Assembly (NCBI GenBank): GCA_040904785.1
Contig: JBBDSV010000058.1
Coordinates: 1 to 33,737 of the forward strand
DNA length: 33,737 bases
Origin: JBBDSV01 sp040904785
GTDB taxonomy: Bacteria > Actinomycetota > Nitriliruptoria > Nitriliruptorales > Nitriliruptoraceae
Reading direction: 5' to 3'
The position numbers and the translations under genes were made by a program. This document shows positions 6,835 to 18,442 of the stretch, piece after piece. The notes below the pieces were generated by a model, which was given only the letters and a program-made list of their open reading frames with translations, did not search any database and was not told the origin of the DNA. Each line of letters starts with the position of its first letter. Positions within the stretch are counted from its first letter, which is position 1.

Positions 6835-8601
6835 ATGCGCAAACGGGGGCGGACCTCCGCACGCGTGATCGCCACGGCAGCGATGCTCATCGTCGCCGTG
6901 ACCTTCATTGCTTCGCCGGCGGCGGCGACTGGGACCATCACGGTCACAACGACGACCGACGGCGATATCGGAGATCCGGGCATCGGGTGCCCCGCTGGCG
7001 ACGACGACGTCTGCACATTGCGTGCCGCAATCGCCACGGCCGAATCCGGCGACACGATCCAGTTGCCGGACGGAACACTTCACCTGGCGGATGAGATCGT
7101 CATCACGTCGAGCGTGCGAATTGTCGGGGAAAGTCGATCAGCAACCGTCATCGAGCCAGACCCGGACGGCAGCTCGCCGCATCGGCTCTTCACGATCGAT
7201 GCCCCCGGCGCGAACGTTGCATTCCAAGATCTCGCGCTCGCGCGAGGCCAATCACCCGACACCAAGACCCCCGGCGCAGCACTGCGCCTTATCTCTGACG
7301 CACAGGTTTCGATATTGAGCGTCCTTTTCGACGCAAACGATGCACTAACCGACAACGTTGCGTTGGCCGGGGCGATCTACGTAGGACCCCACGAGATCGA
7401 TCTCACCGTGAGTCGCTCTCGCTTCCGTCGAAATGTCGCGGATGCCGGGGGCGCATTGTTCGTTGACCGCACATCTGGATCGATTCGGATTGCTGATTCC
7501 CACTTCGCGGAGAATGAGGCGTCCGCGTTCGGTGGCACAGGTGGCGCGCTACACGTCAGCAGCGCGCCCGCGATCGTTGAGATCGACAGCGCGACATTCG
7601 ATGAAAATCAGGCACAGTTGCTGGGCGGTGCCATCTTGGTTGAGGGCAGTTCACGAGTAGAGGCGAGGCGTTCTACGTTCACAAGCAACCTGAGCGGAAG
7701 CGGTGCATCGCTCGTAGCACGAGCGGGATCTTCAATTGAAGTCACGAACTCGTCGTTCTTGGCGAACACTGCATCGACCGCGGGCGGCGTCCTCTCCACA
7801 CAGAGCGGTGGAAACTCCGCGACCTTGCGCTTCGTCACGATCACCGACGACGCATCTGCGTTCGATGTCGCCGACGGTTCGGCCGTCGATCTTCAACGCT
7901 CGGCGCTACAGAACACATCCGGCTGCGCGAACGTGGCCGTGACGGACACATTCGCCGACGCGACGTCGTCGGGCAACTGCGGGACAACATCGGTCGCTGA
8001 TCTTCGTCTCAGCGATGCGGTGTCGGGCGGGTATCTCACCCCGATGCACGGCAGCCCCATACTCGATGCATTCGATGCGGATTGCCAAGACACCGATCAA
8101 CGCGGACGGGCGCGCTCGACGCCTTGCGCTGCTGGGGCGGTCGACACAAGCGGCATCACCTGCCCGAGCGAGATCCCCCGTTCAGAGCAGGTCACCTGCG
8201 AGCTCGACGTCGCGATCGCTGCTGACGCAGACGTCCGCGTCGAGATCAATCCGGTGCTGTTCGACAACACCGTCAGCCTCGACGCCGGGATCGGGACGTT
8301 CGCCTTTTCGGTACCACCCGAGATCGATGAGGACACGCTTCGTATCACGGCCGAGGGCGACGGGCAGACCTACGTCGCCGACCATCCGGTCGCTGCACCG
8401 CCCCCGACCGATGACGACACCTCGTCGAATGATGGCGACCCGGACCCGCAGCCAGTGGATCCGGCGGCGACCGAGGACGAGGAGCTACCGGACCAGCTGG
8501 CGATGACCGGAGCGCCACTGGTCGAATTGACCGGCGCCGGCGTCATCCTCGTTGCCTCCGGGGTGATGCTGTGGCGAACCATGGGGCGTGAAAAGCCTTG
8601 A
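6835..8601 (+). CDS. Secreted beta-helix (CSLREA-type) protein with LAMTG sortase signal
   Basis: A 588-aa exported protein. Residues 1-31 form a signal peptide (basic start, hydrophobic core, cleavage after SPAAA). A CSLREA-type motif follows (CTLRAAIATAESGDTIQLPDG from residue 60). A right-handed parallel beta-helix then spans about 80-400, with repeated GGAL/GGAI turns and strand-Asn ladders, as in polymorphic outer-membrane-protein-like folds. After a small C-terminal beta domain comes a Pro/Asp-rich linker (about 520-554). The wall-sorting signal is LAMTG at 555-559, a hydrophobic helix and the tail RTMGREKP. LAXTG is the motif used by class E sortases of high-GC Gram-positives. The protein is probably wall-anchored and may bind polysaccharide or act in adhesion. 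GAGGA lies 11 bases before ATG 6835. The 3' end overlaps the convergent regulator. Confidence 0.85.
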   Translation: MRKRGRTSARVIATAAMLIVAVTFIASPAAATGTITVTTTTDGDIGDPGIGCPAGDDDVCTLRAAIATAESGDTIQLPDGTLHLADEIVITSSVRIVGESRSATVIEPDPDGSSPHRLFTIDAPGANVAFQDLALARGQSPDTKTPGAALRLISDAQVSILSVLFDANDALTDNVALAGAIYVGPHEIDLTVSRSRFRRNVADAGGALFVDRTSGSIRIADSHFAENEASAFGGTGGALHVSSAPAIVEIDSATFDENQAQLLGGAILVEGSSRVEARRSTFTSNLSGSGASLVARAGSSIEVTNSSFLANTASTAGGVLSTQSGGNSATLRFVTITDDASAFDVADGSAVDLQRSALQNTSGCANVAVTDTFADATSSGNCGTTSVADLRLSDAVSGGYLTPMHGSPILDAFDADCQDTDQRGRARSTPCAAGAVDTSGITCPSEIPRSEQVTCELDVAIAADADVRVEINPVLFDNTVSLDAGIGTFAFSVPPEIDEDTLRITAEGDGQTYVADHPVAAPPPTDDDTSSNDGDPDPQPVDPAATEDEELPDQLAMTGAPLVELTGAGVILVASGVMLWRTMGREKP

Positions 8602-11236
8602 GTTCCCGCCGGCCGCGGACACCGAACTTCCGATACAGCCGCGTCAGATAGGTCTCGACAGACCGCACCGACAGTGACAACGCACGCGCGATTTCGGCGT
8701 TCGACGACCCGGACACCGCCATCGAACCGACGTCGCGTTCGCGCGCGGTCGGCTGCGGTGCCGACGCGTCAGTCACGAAGGGCGACCACGCGCTCGTGCA
8801 CGTGTCCAGCAGGGCCGCCGCGCGTCGCGACCCCAGATCTCGGTCGAGTCCCGACTCGACCGCTTGCAGCGTCGCGTCGACGGCCACAAGTCTCCATCCG
8901 ATCCGCGCATAGCGACGACTCGCAACATCGAGCGCGTCGGCGTCGCCGGCCGACAGCGCCGTCGCATGCGCGCGCATGACGTCGAGGCGCGGCGTTCGAC
9001 GTCGTGTGGCCACGCGGTCGAGCAGCGAGCATGTCGTGCTGTCGACAACCCCGACACGCAACGCAATACCGAGGAATTCGACTGCGGCGGCAAGATGCCC
9101 CGCGTCGAGCGCATCACGAGCACCGTCCTGCACGAGACCGGTTCCCGCCTGCGGGAACGACAACGCCGCGAGCAGTGCCCGGCACAGCGTCCCCCGGCGA
9201 TCGCCCGGTGCGATCACCTCGAGTTCCGCGAGCGCGTCGACTGCCGACTCGAAGGCTCCCGCGTGCAACTGCGCCCACGTCTGACGCGCGAGTATGAACG
9301 GAAGCGCTGGCTGCTGTCCGGTGGACCGCGCGACGGCTGCTGCAGTCGTGCATCCGGCGATGGCATCCGCGATCGAGCCTGCAGCGATGTCGGCCGTGCC
9401 CCGCGCGACGCTCCAGGTGACTTGTGCAAATCCGTCGTCGTCAGCAGTAGCGCGACGCACGCCTTCGGTAGCACGGATCTGGAGCGATTCGACGGACTGC
9501 CCGCTCAACACTGCGAGCTCCACCTCGTGCGCATCAATTGCTGCCGCGCCGACCGGCAGGGGTCGTGCCCACTGCGGGTCGGACGCCCATAGCTGACGTG
9601 CGCGACCGATCCGCGATGCATCGAGTTCCACCACGGCCAACACCGCGTTCGCGATCGCAGCGAGCTCCCGACCCGCAGAAGGGTGGCTCACGTCCGCGGC
9701 GGCGAGCGCCTGCGTAGCCGACGGCACATCACCCGCGATTGCCGCGCGGACCGCACCGTAGGCTCTGACGGTGTCCGGCTCGGCGTAGTCACGAAGCCGG
9801 TCGGTGAGCAGGTCGTTGTCGCGGCGTCCGTCGACATTGGCATGCACGTCACCGAGCAGCCCGAGCCCCGCCGCGAATTCGGCCGTGCGGCGGCGCGCAT
9901 GCGCGCTCGGTGCCACGTCGAGGGCGTATGCAAGGTCTTGCAGTGCGCGTCCGATCGCACCGCGCCGCGCGCGAACGGCGCCACGCGCGATACGGCCACG
10001 CAACACGTCGCCGCCGTCGATGGCCACCGTCGCGCACGTTTCGGCGAATTCGAGATCGCCGCGGCGATACGCATCCCAGGCCGCGGCAACGAGGGTGCGC
10101 ACGTCACCGCGACCGATCTCGATGGCCAGCGTTGCATACCGCTCACGCGTGGCGGCGTCGACCGGTCGGAACTCGTCGACAAGCGTCTCCAGCCGCTGCC
10201 GCCGTGCCGGCGGATCCAGTGAACGTGCGACCAGTTCCGCATCGACCGGGCGCTCGAACGACACGGTGGTGTTCTCGTCTGCCATTCGGACGGTCGTGAG
10301 CGTCCCATCGGCGACGAGTCGCTGGACGCAGGCTGCGTCGGTCAATCGTTCCAGCGAGTCGAGATTTATCGTTCGCGCCAAGGCGACGGTTTCCACGGCA
10401 GCGCGAGCTCGGCGGTCGAGCTGCTCGAGCCGCTGGACGGCGTCGGAGTCGACCTCGCCGAGTACGAGTGCACCGGTGGCTTGCACATGCTCTCCCCGCG
10501 GAATGAGCACGCCGGACGCGTGTGATGCGGCGAGCACCGCGGCGATGTCACCTCGCCGACCGCCGACAATCCGCACGAGTGCGTCGATGGTCGAAGACGA
10601 CAGCTCGCGATGCAGAATCCGGCGAGCCAGCGCGGCGACCTCGGTGCGGTCGAGATCCGGCAGTCCGACGATCTGCGGCTCACCGCGACCGAGGGCGACC
10701 AGCATGCGGCGGCAGTGTGCGACCGCTGATGGCCGAGCGAGTGCCGAGGCGAGCACGGGCACGCCGTCGTGCTGCGGAATCCGGTCCGCAGATCGCCGGT
10801 CGAGGTCGTCGACGATGATCGCCGAAGGTCGCTGCGCTCGATTCGTTGCTGCCGCGTCCGCCCACCAGACCGGCCCGGGGAGGCGATGCGCAGCGGCATG
10901 CAGGTGCGTCGTCCGGCCACTCGCGCGCCCACCGACGACGAGGGCGTCGCGTCCGGCACGCAGCGCCGTGACGATCACCGACACGAGCGCACGATGACGC
11001 GCACCCAACACGGTGCGACGTTGCGCCCCAATCGCGGCCGCCCCACGGCCGTCGTCGACCACACGACCCCCGTCGTCCCAACGCGGCGATCCGCCGCTCC
11101 CCGTTTGTCGTTCACCCGCGAGAGTCCGTGCCCCGGAGCCCTCGCGACGTGCCGAAGCGCGCGACCATAGCGGGCGGCACGGACGAAGTCGCGGCACCGT
11201 CTCGACGTGGCACCAGCGCACATCGGCGAGCGGCAC
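8543..11236 (-). CDS. Large LuxR-family regulator with degenerate STAND-type ATPase (LAL-like)
   Basis: The 897-aa open frame has the layout of a LAL/MalT-like regulator. A P-loop region (VGGRASGRTTHL, 101-112) and a Walker B-like strand (SAIIVDDLDR) come first, then a long alanine-rich TPR-like helical body. The C-terminal LuxR helix-turn-helix contains TARERDV, SNAEIARALSLSVRSVETYLTRLYRKF. The Walker A lysine is Arg (GRASGRT), so nucleotide hydrolysis may be weak or lost. The first 58 codons look non-coding (Trp, Cys and Arg rich), so translation may really begin at GTG 11062, which has GGGGG just upstream. It is divergent from the purine permease and overlaps the end of the beta-helix gene by 59 bases. 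Regulatory targets are unknown. Confidence 0.8.
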   Translation of the reverse strand: MPLADVRWCHVETVPRLRPCRPLWSRASARREGSGARTLAGERQTGSGGSPRWDDGGRVVDDGRGAAAIGAQRRTVLGARHRALVSVIVTALRAGRDALVVGGRASGRTTHLHAAAHRLPGPVWWADAAATNRAQRPSAIIVDDLDRRSADRIPQHDGVPVLASALARPSAVAHCRRMLVALGRGEPQIVGLPDLDRTEVAALARRILHRELSSSTIDALVRIVGGRRGDIAAVLAASHASGVLIPRGEHVQATGALVLGEVDSDAVQRLEQLDRRARAAVETVALARTINLDSLERLTDAACVQRLVADGTLTTVRMADENTTVSFERPVDAELVARSLDPPARRQRLETLVDEFRPVDAATRERYATLAIEIGRGDVRTLVAAAWDAYRRGDLEFAETCATVAIDGGDVLRGRIARGAVRARRGAIGRALQDLAYALDVAPSAHARRRTAEFAAGLGLLGDVHANVDGRRDNDLLTDRLRDYAEPDTVRAYGAVRAAIAGDVPSATQALAAADVSHPSAGRELAAIANAVLAVVELDASRIGRARQLWASDPQWARPLPVGAAAIDAHEVELAVLSGQSVESLQIRATEGVRRATADDDGFAQVTWSVARGTADIAAGSIADAIAGCTTAAAVARSTGQQPALPFILARQTWAQLHAGAFESAVDALAELEVIAPGDRRGTLCRALLAALSFPQAGTGLVQDGARDALDAGHLAAAVEFLGIALRVGVVDSTTCSLLDRVATRRRTPRLDVMRAHATALSAGDADALDVASRRYARIGWRLVAVDATLQAVESGLDRDLGSRRAAALLDTCTSAWSPFVTDASAPQPTARERDVGSMAVSGSSNAEIARALSLSVRSVETYLTRLYRKFGVRGRRELKAFHAPWFATASPRRQRG

Positions 11237-11248
11237 GAGTCAGGTCCA

Positions 11249-11264
11249 CTGTCCGATCGGACAG
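11249..11264. promoter_or_regulatory. Perfect 16-bp palindrome, candidate operator for the permease
   Basis: CTGTCCGATCGGACAG is its own reverse complement over all 16 bases. It covers the place where a -35 box would lie for the plausible -10 TAGAGT at 11271-11276, which would read into the purine permease. The length and symmetry suit a TetR- or GntR-like dimer. It also lies 13 bases upstream of the longest start of the divergent regulator and could serve both genes. Confidence 0.55.
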
Positions 11265-11270
11265 GTCGTC

Positions 11271-11276
11271 TAGAGT
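11271..11276 (+). promoter_or_regulatory. Putative -10 box of the permease promoter
   Basis: TAGAGT fits the actinobacterial TANNNT pattern and lies 62 bases before the permease start. No good -35 hexamer is seen at 17-18 bases; that position falls in the 16-bp palindrome, as expected for a repressed or activator-dependent promoter. Confidence 0.4.
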
Positions 11277-11338
11277 GCCGCGCGATCTGCGGGAGCAGGT
11301 CGCAACCATCCTGAACCTCTGACCCACGGAGTCCCGCT

Positions 11339-12688
11339 GTGGCCGAAGACCACCCCACTCCGACGGCAGAATCCGAGACGGATTCCGCCCTCGACCGCTA
11401 CTTCCATCTGCGTGAGCACGGCACGACCGTCCGCACCGAGGTCATCGCCGGTGCGACCACCTTCCTCGCGATGGCCTACATCGTGTTCGTCAACCCGGGC
11501 ATCCTCGGCGAAGCCGGCATGGACGCTGGCGCGGTATTCGTCGCAACCTGCGTCGCCGCCGCGGTCGGCACGCTCATCATGGGCCTGTGGGCTCGCTATC
11601 CGATCGCGCAGGCCCCAGGCATGGGCCTCAACGCGTTCTTCGCCTTCACCGTTGTGCTGGGCATGGGCGTGCCGTGGCAGACGGCGCTGTCAGCGACGTT
11701 CGTCTCGGGCGTGCTGTTCTTCCTGCTCGCGGTCACCGGCGTGCGCGAAGCGATCATCGATGCGATTCCCCTGCAGCTGAAGCTGGCTGTCGGCGCGGGC
11801 ATCGGGCTGTTCATCGCGTTCATCGGACTGGCGAACGCGGGACTGGTCGTCGCCAGCGACGCGACGTTCGTCGCGCTCGGCGACCTGCGATCGTCGACGA
11901 CTTTGCTCGCGATCTTCGGCATCCTCGTGACCGCGCTCTTCCTGCTGCGCGGCATGCGTGGCGGGGTGTTCTACGGAATCATCGTCACCGCGGCCGTCGG
12001 GGCAATCTTCGGCGTCGTTCCGCTGCCGGACGCCGTCGTGTCCGCGCCACCATCGCTCGCCCCGACGTTCGGCGAGGCGTTCCTCAACTTGCCGGAGCTG
12101 CTCACGGCGCAGATGGCGGTGGTCGTCTTCACGATGCTGTTCGTCGACCTCTTCGACACGACGGGCACGCTCATCGCCGTCGCCAACCAGGCCGGACTGC
12201 TCAAGGACAACAAGCTTCCGCGGGCCAATCGGGCACTGATGTCCGACTCGATCGCGACCATGGCCGGGGCTGTCGTCGGGACATCGACAACGACGTCGTA
12301 CATCGAGTCGTCAGCAGGCGTCGGTGCGGGAGGTCGAACCGGACTCACGTCGGTCGTCACGTCCGGGTTCTTCATCCTTGCCCTGTTCTTCTCCCCGTTG
12401 TTGGCGGTGATCACCGGTGCGGTAACCGCACCGGCCCTCATCGTCGTCGGCGTGATGATGGCGCGTGGGCTCAAGGACATCGACTGGGCGGAGTTCGAAT
12501 TCGCGCTGCCGGCATTCATCGTGGTGATCGCGATGCCGTTGACCTACTCCATCGCGAACGGCATCGCACTGGGGCTGTTCCTGTTCCCGCTGACGATGCT
12601 GTTCAAGGGGCGCGCTCGCGACGTCCACCCGATGATGTGGGTGCTGATGGCCGCGTTCCTCGTCTACTTCGTCTGGCTGCTCGAGTAG
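11339..12688 (+). CDS. NCS2-family purine permease (AzgA/PbuG type)
   Basis: A 449-aa transporter with about 12 to 14 membrane segments. It matches the AzgA-like branch of the nucleobase-cation symporter 2 family. The N-terminal TVRTEVIAGATTFLAMAYIVFVNP, the QAPGMGLNAFFAFTVV motif, the VDLFDTTGTLIAVANQAG segment and the GTSTTTSYIESSAGVGAGGRTG loop are all characteristic. Family members import hypoxanthine, guanine or adenine with protons. It starts at GTG 11339, with ACGGAG seven bases upstream. It stands alone between the divergent LuxR-type regulator and the convergent clpB. A perfect palindrome in its promoter suggests regulation. The exact base imported cannot be read from sequence. Confidence 0.9.
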   Translation: MAEDHPTPTAESETDSALDRYFHLREHGTTVRTEVIAGATTFLAMAYIVFVNPGILGEAGMDAGAVFVATCVAAAVGTLIMGLWARYPIAQAPGMGLNAFFAFTVVLGMGVPWQTALSATFVSGVLFFLLAVTGVREAIIDAIPLQLKLAVGAGIGLFIAFIGLANAGLVVASDATFVALGDLRSSTTLLAIFGILVTALFLLRGMRGGVFYGIIVTAAVGAIFGVVPLPDAVVSAPPSLAPTFGEAFLNLPELLTAQMAVVVFTMLFVDLFDTTGTLIAVANQAGLLKDNKLPRANRALMSDSIATMAGAVVGTSTTTSYIESSAGVGAGGRTGLTSVVTSGFFILALFFSPLLAVITGAVTAPALIVVGVMMARGLKDIDWAEFEFALPAFIVVIAMPLTYSIANGIALGLFLFPLTMLFKGRARDVHPMMWVLMAAFLVYFVWLLE

Positions 12689-12711
12689 TCGCGAAGGCCG
12701 GACGGTCGCAA

Positions 12712-12742
12712 GGCGGCGGGGCAGACGTTTTGCTCCGTCGCC
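12712..12742. terminator. Hairpin between convergent permease and clpB, likely bidirectional terminator
   Basis: Arms 12712-12723 (GGCGGCGGGGCA) and 12731-12742 (TGCTCCGTCGCC) pair over 12 positions with two G-T wobbles, around a 7-base loop. It lies in the 110-base gap between two genes that run tail to tail. There is no clear T run on either side, so it would act as a high-GC, U-poor terminator or a 3' end stabiliser. Confidence 0.6.
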
Positions 12743-12798
12743 TCGTCTGTGTGCACGCTGGTCGAACAACCAGGCCGTGGGGGCCGTTTGCGCCGCTT

Positions 12799-15375
<2,577 letters not shown>

Positions 15376-15389
15376 GCCGAATCACCTCC

Positions 15390-15944
15390 TCAGGTGGAAA
15401 CGCGCGAATCTGGTGGGGCGACAGGCCGCGCACGCTTCGTACCGGGACGCTGCCCGGTGCGTCGGCGCAGCGGATGCACTTCGACGTTCGACGGGCCGGT
15501 CTTGACCATCGAGTAGGGACTGGAGGACGAATCGAGCCGGTCGGCGAGCACGCGGACCATTTCTTCGAGTTCGCCCACGCGCCGACGCGACGCCTCGAGT
15601 TTCTCTCCGAGGTCGAGCACAACCCGGACACCCGCGATGTTCAGCCCCTGCTCCTGGGTGAGCGTGCGGATGAAACGCAGACGCTCGACATCGCGCTCCG
15701 AGTAGCGGCGGGTGCCACCTTGGGTGCGTGCCGGCGTGATCAGCCCTTCCCGCTCGTACGCCCGCAGCGTTTGCGGATGCAGATCGGCGAGATCGGCAGC
15801 CACGGAGATGACATAGACCGGGGCATCCTGGTCTTGGGCGACGTCGAAGGGGTCGTCGATCGGCGATTCCTCGTCACGCCGCGACGACCAGGACCACGTG
15901 CCACGTGGTTCCGTCGGTTCCAGAAACCGTTGGTCGGAAGTCAT
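15390..15944 (-). CDS. hspR: Heat-shock repressor HspR (MerR family)
   Basis: A 184-aa MerR-type regulator. A variable acidic N-terminus of about 40 residues precedes the helix-turn-helix YVISVAADLADLHPQTLRAYEREGLITPARTQGGTRRYSERDVERL, which is the hallmark HspR sequence. A coiled-coil segment (LGEKLEASRRRVGELEEMVRVLADRLD) and a basic tail follow. HspR binds inverted repeats named HAIR, with DnaK as co-repressor, and shuts off the dnaK operon until heat titrates DnaK. A HAIR-like site is present at 20400-20416. ATG 15944 lies 10 bases after the dnaJ stop, with AAGGGG as ribosome site. The longer open frame back to 16004 overlaps dnaJ and is not needed. Confidence 0.95.
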   Translation of the reverse strand: MTSDQRFLEPTEPRGTWSWSSRRDEESPIDDPFDVAQDQDAPVYVISVAADLADLHPQTLRAYEREGLITPARTQGGTRRYSERDVERLRFIRTLTQEQGLNIAGVRVVLDLGEKLEASRRRVGELEEMVRVLADRLDSSSSPYSMVKTGPSNVEVHPLRRRTGQRPGTKRARPVAPPDSRVST

Positions 15945-15954
15945 CACGGCCCCT

Positions 15955-17088
<1,134 letters not shown>

Positions 17089-17149
17089 CGCTCACCTCCT
17101 GCCAGCCTTCGGGCGCATCACTTCCCTGGATGCCGTCGTCACCCCTCGT

Positions 17150-17797
17150 TCACCCCTCGACCACAACCATGGCGGCCCGCAGCACGCGCTCGCCGAAGCG
17201 GTAGCCGGGACGGAGCACCTCGGCGACCGTGGGTTCGTCGGCGTCATCGGCCTCGCGGTGTTGCACGGCCTCGTGCAACGACGGATCGAATGGCACGCCA
17301 ACGGCGTCAATCCGCTCCAGGCCCTGCGCCTCGAGCGTCGCCTTCAGCTTCGACGCGACCAGTTCGATGCCTTTGGCGAGGTGGTCGTCGGAGGCGTCGG
17401 ACACCGCCTCGAGCGTGCGATCGAGGTCATCGAGCACGTCGAGCAGCGCAGCGGCGACGTCGGCCTTCCCGTGGTCGCGTTGCGCCGCCCCGTCGCGCAT
17501 CATCCTGCGGCGGTAGTTCTCGAACTCGGCACGCGCGCGGCGCAGGTCGTCGAGATACTCGTCGCGCTGCGTCGTCGCGTCGGCGAGTTCGGCGAGCAGT
17601 TCCTCACGCGTCCGAGAATCCTCGGCCTCGAGCAGTTCCGCACCCGCGGTCTTGACCAGCTCCGCATCCTCGACCGGCCACCCATCGTCGTCGGCCGCCT
17701 GGGACGCGGCGTCGGCTTCCGCGTCGATGGGCGCATCCGGTTCGGCGTCGGACCGTTCGACGCGGTCCGGCGCATCGTGCGCGGGTCGCTGCGTCAC
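17150..17797 (-). CDS. grpE: Nucleotide exchange factor GrpE
   Basis: A 215-aa GrpE. An acidic, disordered-looking N-terminal third is followed by the long dimerisation helix (REELLAELADATTQRDEYLDDLRRARAEFENYRRR). The C-terminal beta domain has DPSLHEAVQH and VLRPGYRFGERVLRAAMVVV, the family signature. It releases ADP from DnaK. I chose GTG 17797 because GAGGAG at 17804-17809 sits exactly six bases upstream; an in-frame ATG at 17830 adds 11 residues but has no ribosome site. It lies between hsp20 and dnaJ. Confidence 0.93.
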   Translation of the reverse strand: MTQRPAHDAPDRVERSDAEPDAPIDAEADAASQAADDDGWPVEDAELVKTAGAELLEAEDSRTREELLAELADATTQRDEYLDDLRRARAEFENYRRRMMRDGAAQRDHGKADVAAALLDVLDDLDRTLEAVSDASDDHLAKGIELVASKLKATLEAQGLERIDAVGVPFDPSLHEAVQHREADDADEPTVAEVLRPGYRFGERVLRAAMVVVEG

Positions 17798-17890
17798 GTC
17801 GTGCTCCTCGCTGCTTGGTTCGGTAGTCATGGGTCGTGGTGGGACGCGGATGGGGCGGCACGCTGGCCGCCCCATCGCGCCAACGCGCCG

Positions 17891-18331
17891 TCAGCCCGCC
17901 TGGATCGCGATCCGGCGGGGCTTGGATTCCTCCGCCTTGGGCACCGTGACGGTCAGCATCCCGTCGCGGTAGCTGGCCTCGACCCCGTCGGCGTCGACAC
18001 GGTCAGGCAGGCGTACCGCACGGTGGAAGCGACCGAAGTGGCGCTCGATCCGGCGGAATTCGTCCGCGCTGCGATCGGCGTAGAAGTTCCGCTCGCCGGC
18101 GACGGTGAGGATGTTCTCCTCGAGCGAAACCTCGACGTCGGACGCGTCGACTCCGGGCAGCTCCACGTGCAGCGTGAAGGTGTCATCGGACTCTTCGACG
18201 TCCAGCATCGGGGTGAACGCTCCCGCGTTCGCCGCGGCACGATCGCCGAGTGCGGAGCGGAACACGCGTTCGACCTCGTCCTGGAGCGACGAGACGTCGC
18301 GCAGTGGGTTGTAGTGGGAGATGGTTGCCAT
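17891..18331 (-). CDS. Small heat-shock protein Hsp20 (alpha-crystallin family)
   Basis: A 146-aa small heat-shock protein. The N-terminal arm (NPLRDVSSLQDEVERVF) leads into the alpha-crystallin domain, about 45-135. The domain holds LDVEESDDTFTLHVELPGV, NILTVAGER and the typical F-H-R-x-V-R-LP segment. The C-terminal IAI motif (RRIAIQAG) stands for the I-x-I that docks between subunits. It holds unfolding proteins without ATP for later rescue by DnaK and ClpB. GGAGGG lies upstream of ATG 18331. It is unusual that the gene sits between dnaK and grpE. Confidence 0.93.
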   Translation of the reverse strand: MATISHYNPLRDVSSLQDEVERVFRSALGDRAAANAGAFTPMLDVEESDDTFTLHVELPGVDASDVEVSLEENILTVAGERNFYADRSADEFRRIERHFGRFHRAVRLPDRVDADGVEASYRDGMLTVTVPKAEESKPRRIAIQAG

Positions 18332-18386
18332 TGTCGTCCCTCCTTTCCCTCTAGCCCTGTTGCCACTCGGACCCGGAAGTCGGTGT

Positions 18387-18419
18387 CGGGGCGGCGGTCC
18401 GGGTCGGCCCGCCGCCCCG
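18387..18419. other. Strong GC hairpin between dnaK and hsp20
   Basis: Arms 18387-18397 (CGGGGCGGCGG) and 18409-18419 (CCGCCGCCCCG) are perfectly complementary over 11 bases, with an 11-base loop. It lies in the 111-base gap after the dnaK stop. No T run follows on the transcribed strand, so a partial terminator, an RNase processing block or a 3' stabiliser for the dnaK message are all possible. Confidence 0.6.
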
Positions 18420-18442
18420 GTGGCGGCACGCACGGTCCAGTG

